Positions 11,097 through 11,222 of a DNA stretch of 11,222 bases are shown piece after piece. The stretch comes from Methanobacterium sp. (lineage in GTDB: Archaea; Methanobacteriota; Methanobacteria; Methanobacteriales; Methanobacteriaceae). A program made the translations under genes and the position numbers. Within the stretch, counting starts at the first letter, position 1. Every line of letters begins with the position of its first letter. The notes under the pieces are model-generated. The model was not told where the DNA came from. It made no database searches and was given only the letters and a program-made list of their open reading frames with translations. The stretch lies in contig JAHKLQ010000065.1 of the NCBI GenBank assembly GCA_020854975.1, positions 1-11,222 on the forward strand, in the 5' to 3' direction.

Positions 11097-11222
11097 ATGA
11101 TAATTCCTGTTTTAGATATAAAAGGTGGAATAGCGGTTTCCGGAAAATCAGGCAATAGAAAAACCTACAAACCTTTAAAAACAGTTTTCCATTCATCTTC
11201 AGATCCTTTGAAAATTTCCAAA
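11097..11222 (+). CDS. HisA-related TIM-barrel protein, N-terminal fragment cut by the window
   Basis: ATG at 11097 follows GGTGGT at 11088-11093. The 42 visible codons begin MIIPVLDIKGGIAVSGKSGN and continue open to the edge. The opening (first beta-strand, then D-I-K-G-G-x-A-V) is that of HisA/HisF-type barrels, and the following polar stretch (YKPLKTVF, SSSDPL) is typical of the HisA-related group in methanogens (COG1411-like by recollection), which is distinct from true HisA. In methylotrophs related genes lie in tetrahydromethanopterin clusters; function here is not established. It has its own promoter and terminator-separated position, so it is probably not part of the chelatase module. 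Confidence 0.8.
   Translation, partial: MIIPVLDIKGGIAVSGKSGNRKTYKPLKTVFHSSSDPLKISK

Overview
The window looks like a chromosomal segment of a methanogenic archaeon, most likely Methanobacteriales (Methanobacterium-like). The supporting signs are AT-rich intergenic DNA with archaeal BRE/TATA-type promoters, GGTGAT-type ribosome binding sites, T-rich terminators, two very large exported CobN-like proteins with Ser-rich C-terminal stalks and membrane anchors, and, at the right edge, the start of a HisA-related protein of a kind I associate with methanogens. The genus-level assignment is inference from gene content.

Layout, all on the + strand. (1) 2-4027: a CobN-family (cobaltochelatase/Mg-chelatase H-subunit-like) protein, open at the left edge, with an intact His-rich CobN signature and a C-terminal transmembrane anchor. 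(2) 4028-4425: AT-rich intergenic region with a terminator, two sets of short direct repeats and a BRE/TATA promoter. (3) 4426-8601: a second, divergent CobN-like protein with a signal peptide and the same C-terminal anchor. It lacks the HLGTHGT signature, and the best-supported start is a non-canonical ATT. The last 258 bases of the two genes are 97% identical although the rest is strongly diverged. (4) 8602-9071: a long non-coding stretch with a terminator, a second copy of the upstream promoter sequence, two hairpins/dyads and a closer promoter. (5) 9072-10810: a tight cluster encoding a polytopic membrane protein of the DUF2162 type with a CPCC motif, a MotA/TolQ/ExbB-type proton-channel protein, and a small DUF2149/ExbD-like single-span protein whose gene overlaps the ExbB gene. 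(6) 10811-11096: terminator hairpin, AT-rich spacer, promoter. (7) 11097-11222: 5' end of a HisA-like TIM-barrel protein.

Taken together, genes 1-5 form one candidate system: cell-surface chelatase-like proteins plus an ExbB/ExbD-like energising pair and a CPCC membrane protein. The gene order (CobN-like, small polytopic protein, ExbB-like, DUF2149) parallels the hmuSTUV part of the Bacteroidota haem-uptake operon, where HmuS is a CobN-like haem dechelatase. I infer that this archaeal module handles metallo-tetrapyrroles (cobamide, F430, haem or sirohaem) or their metals outside the membrane, powered by the ion gradient, in a cell that has no outer membrane. Substrate and direction of the reaction cannot be read from the sequence.
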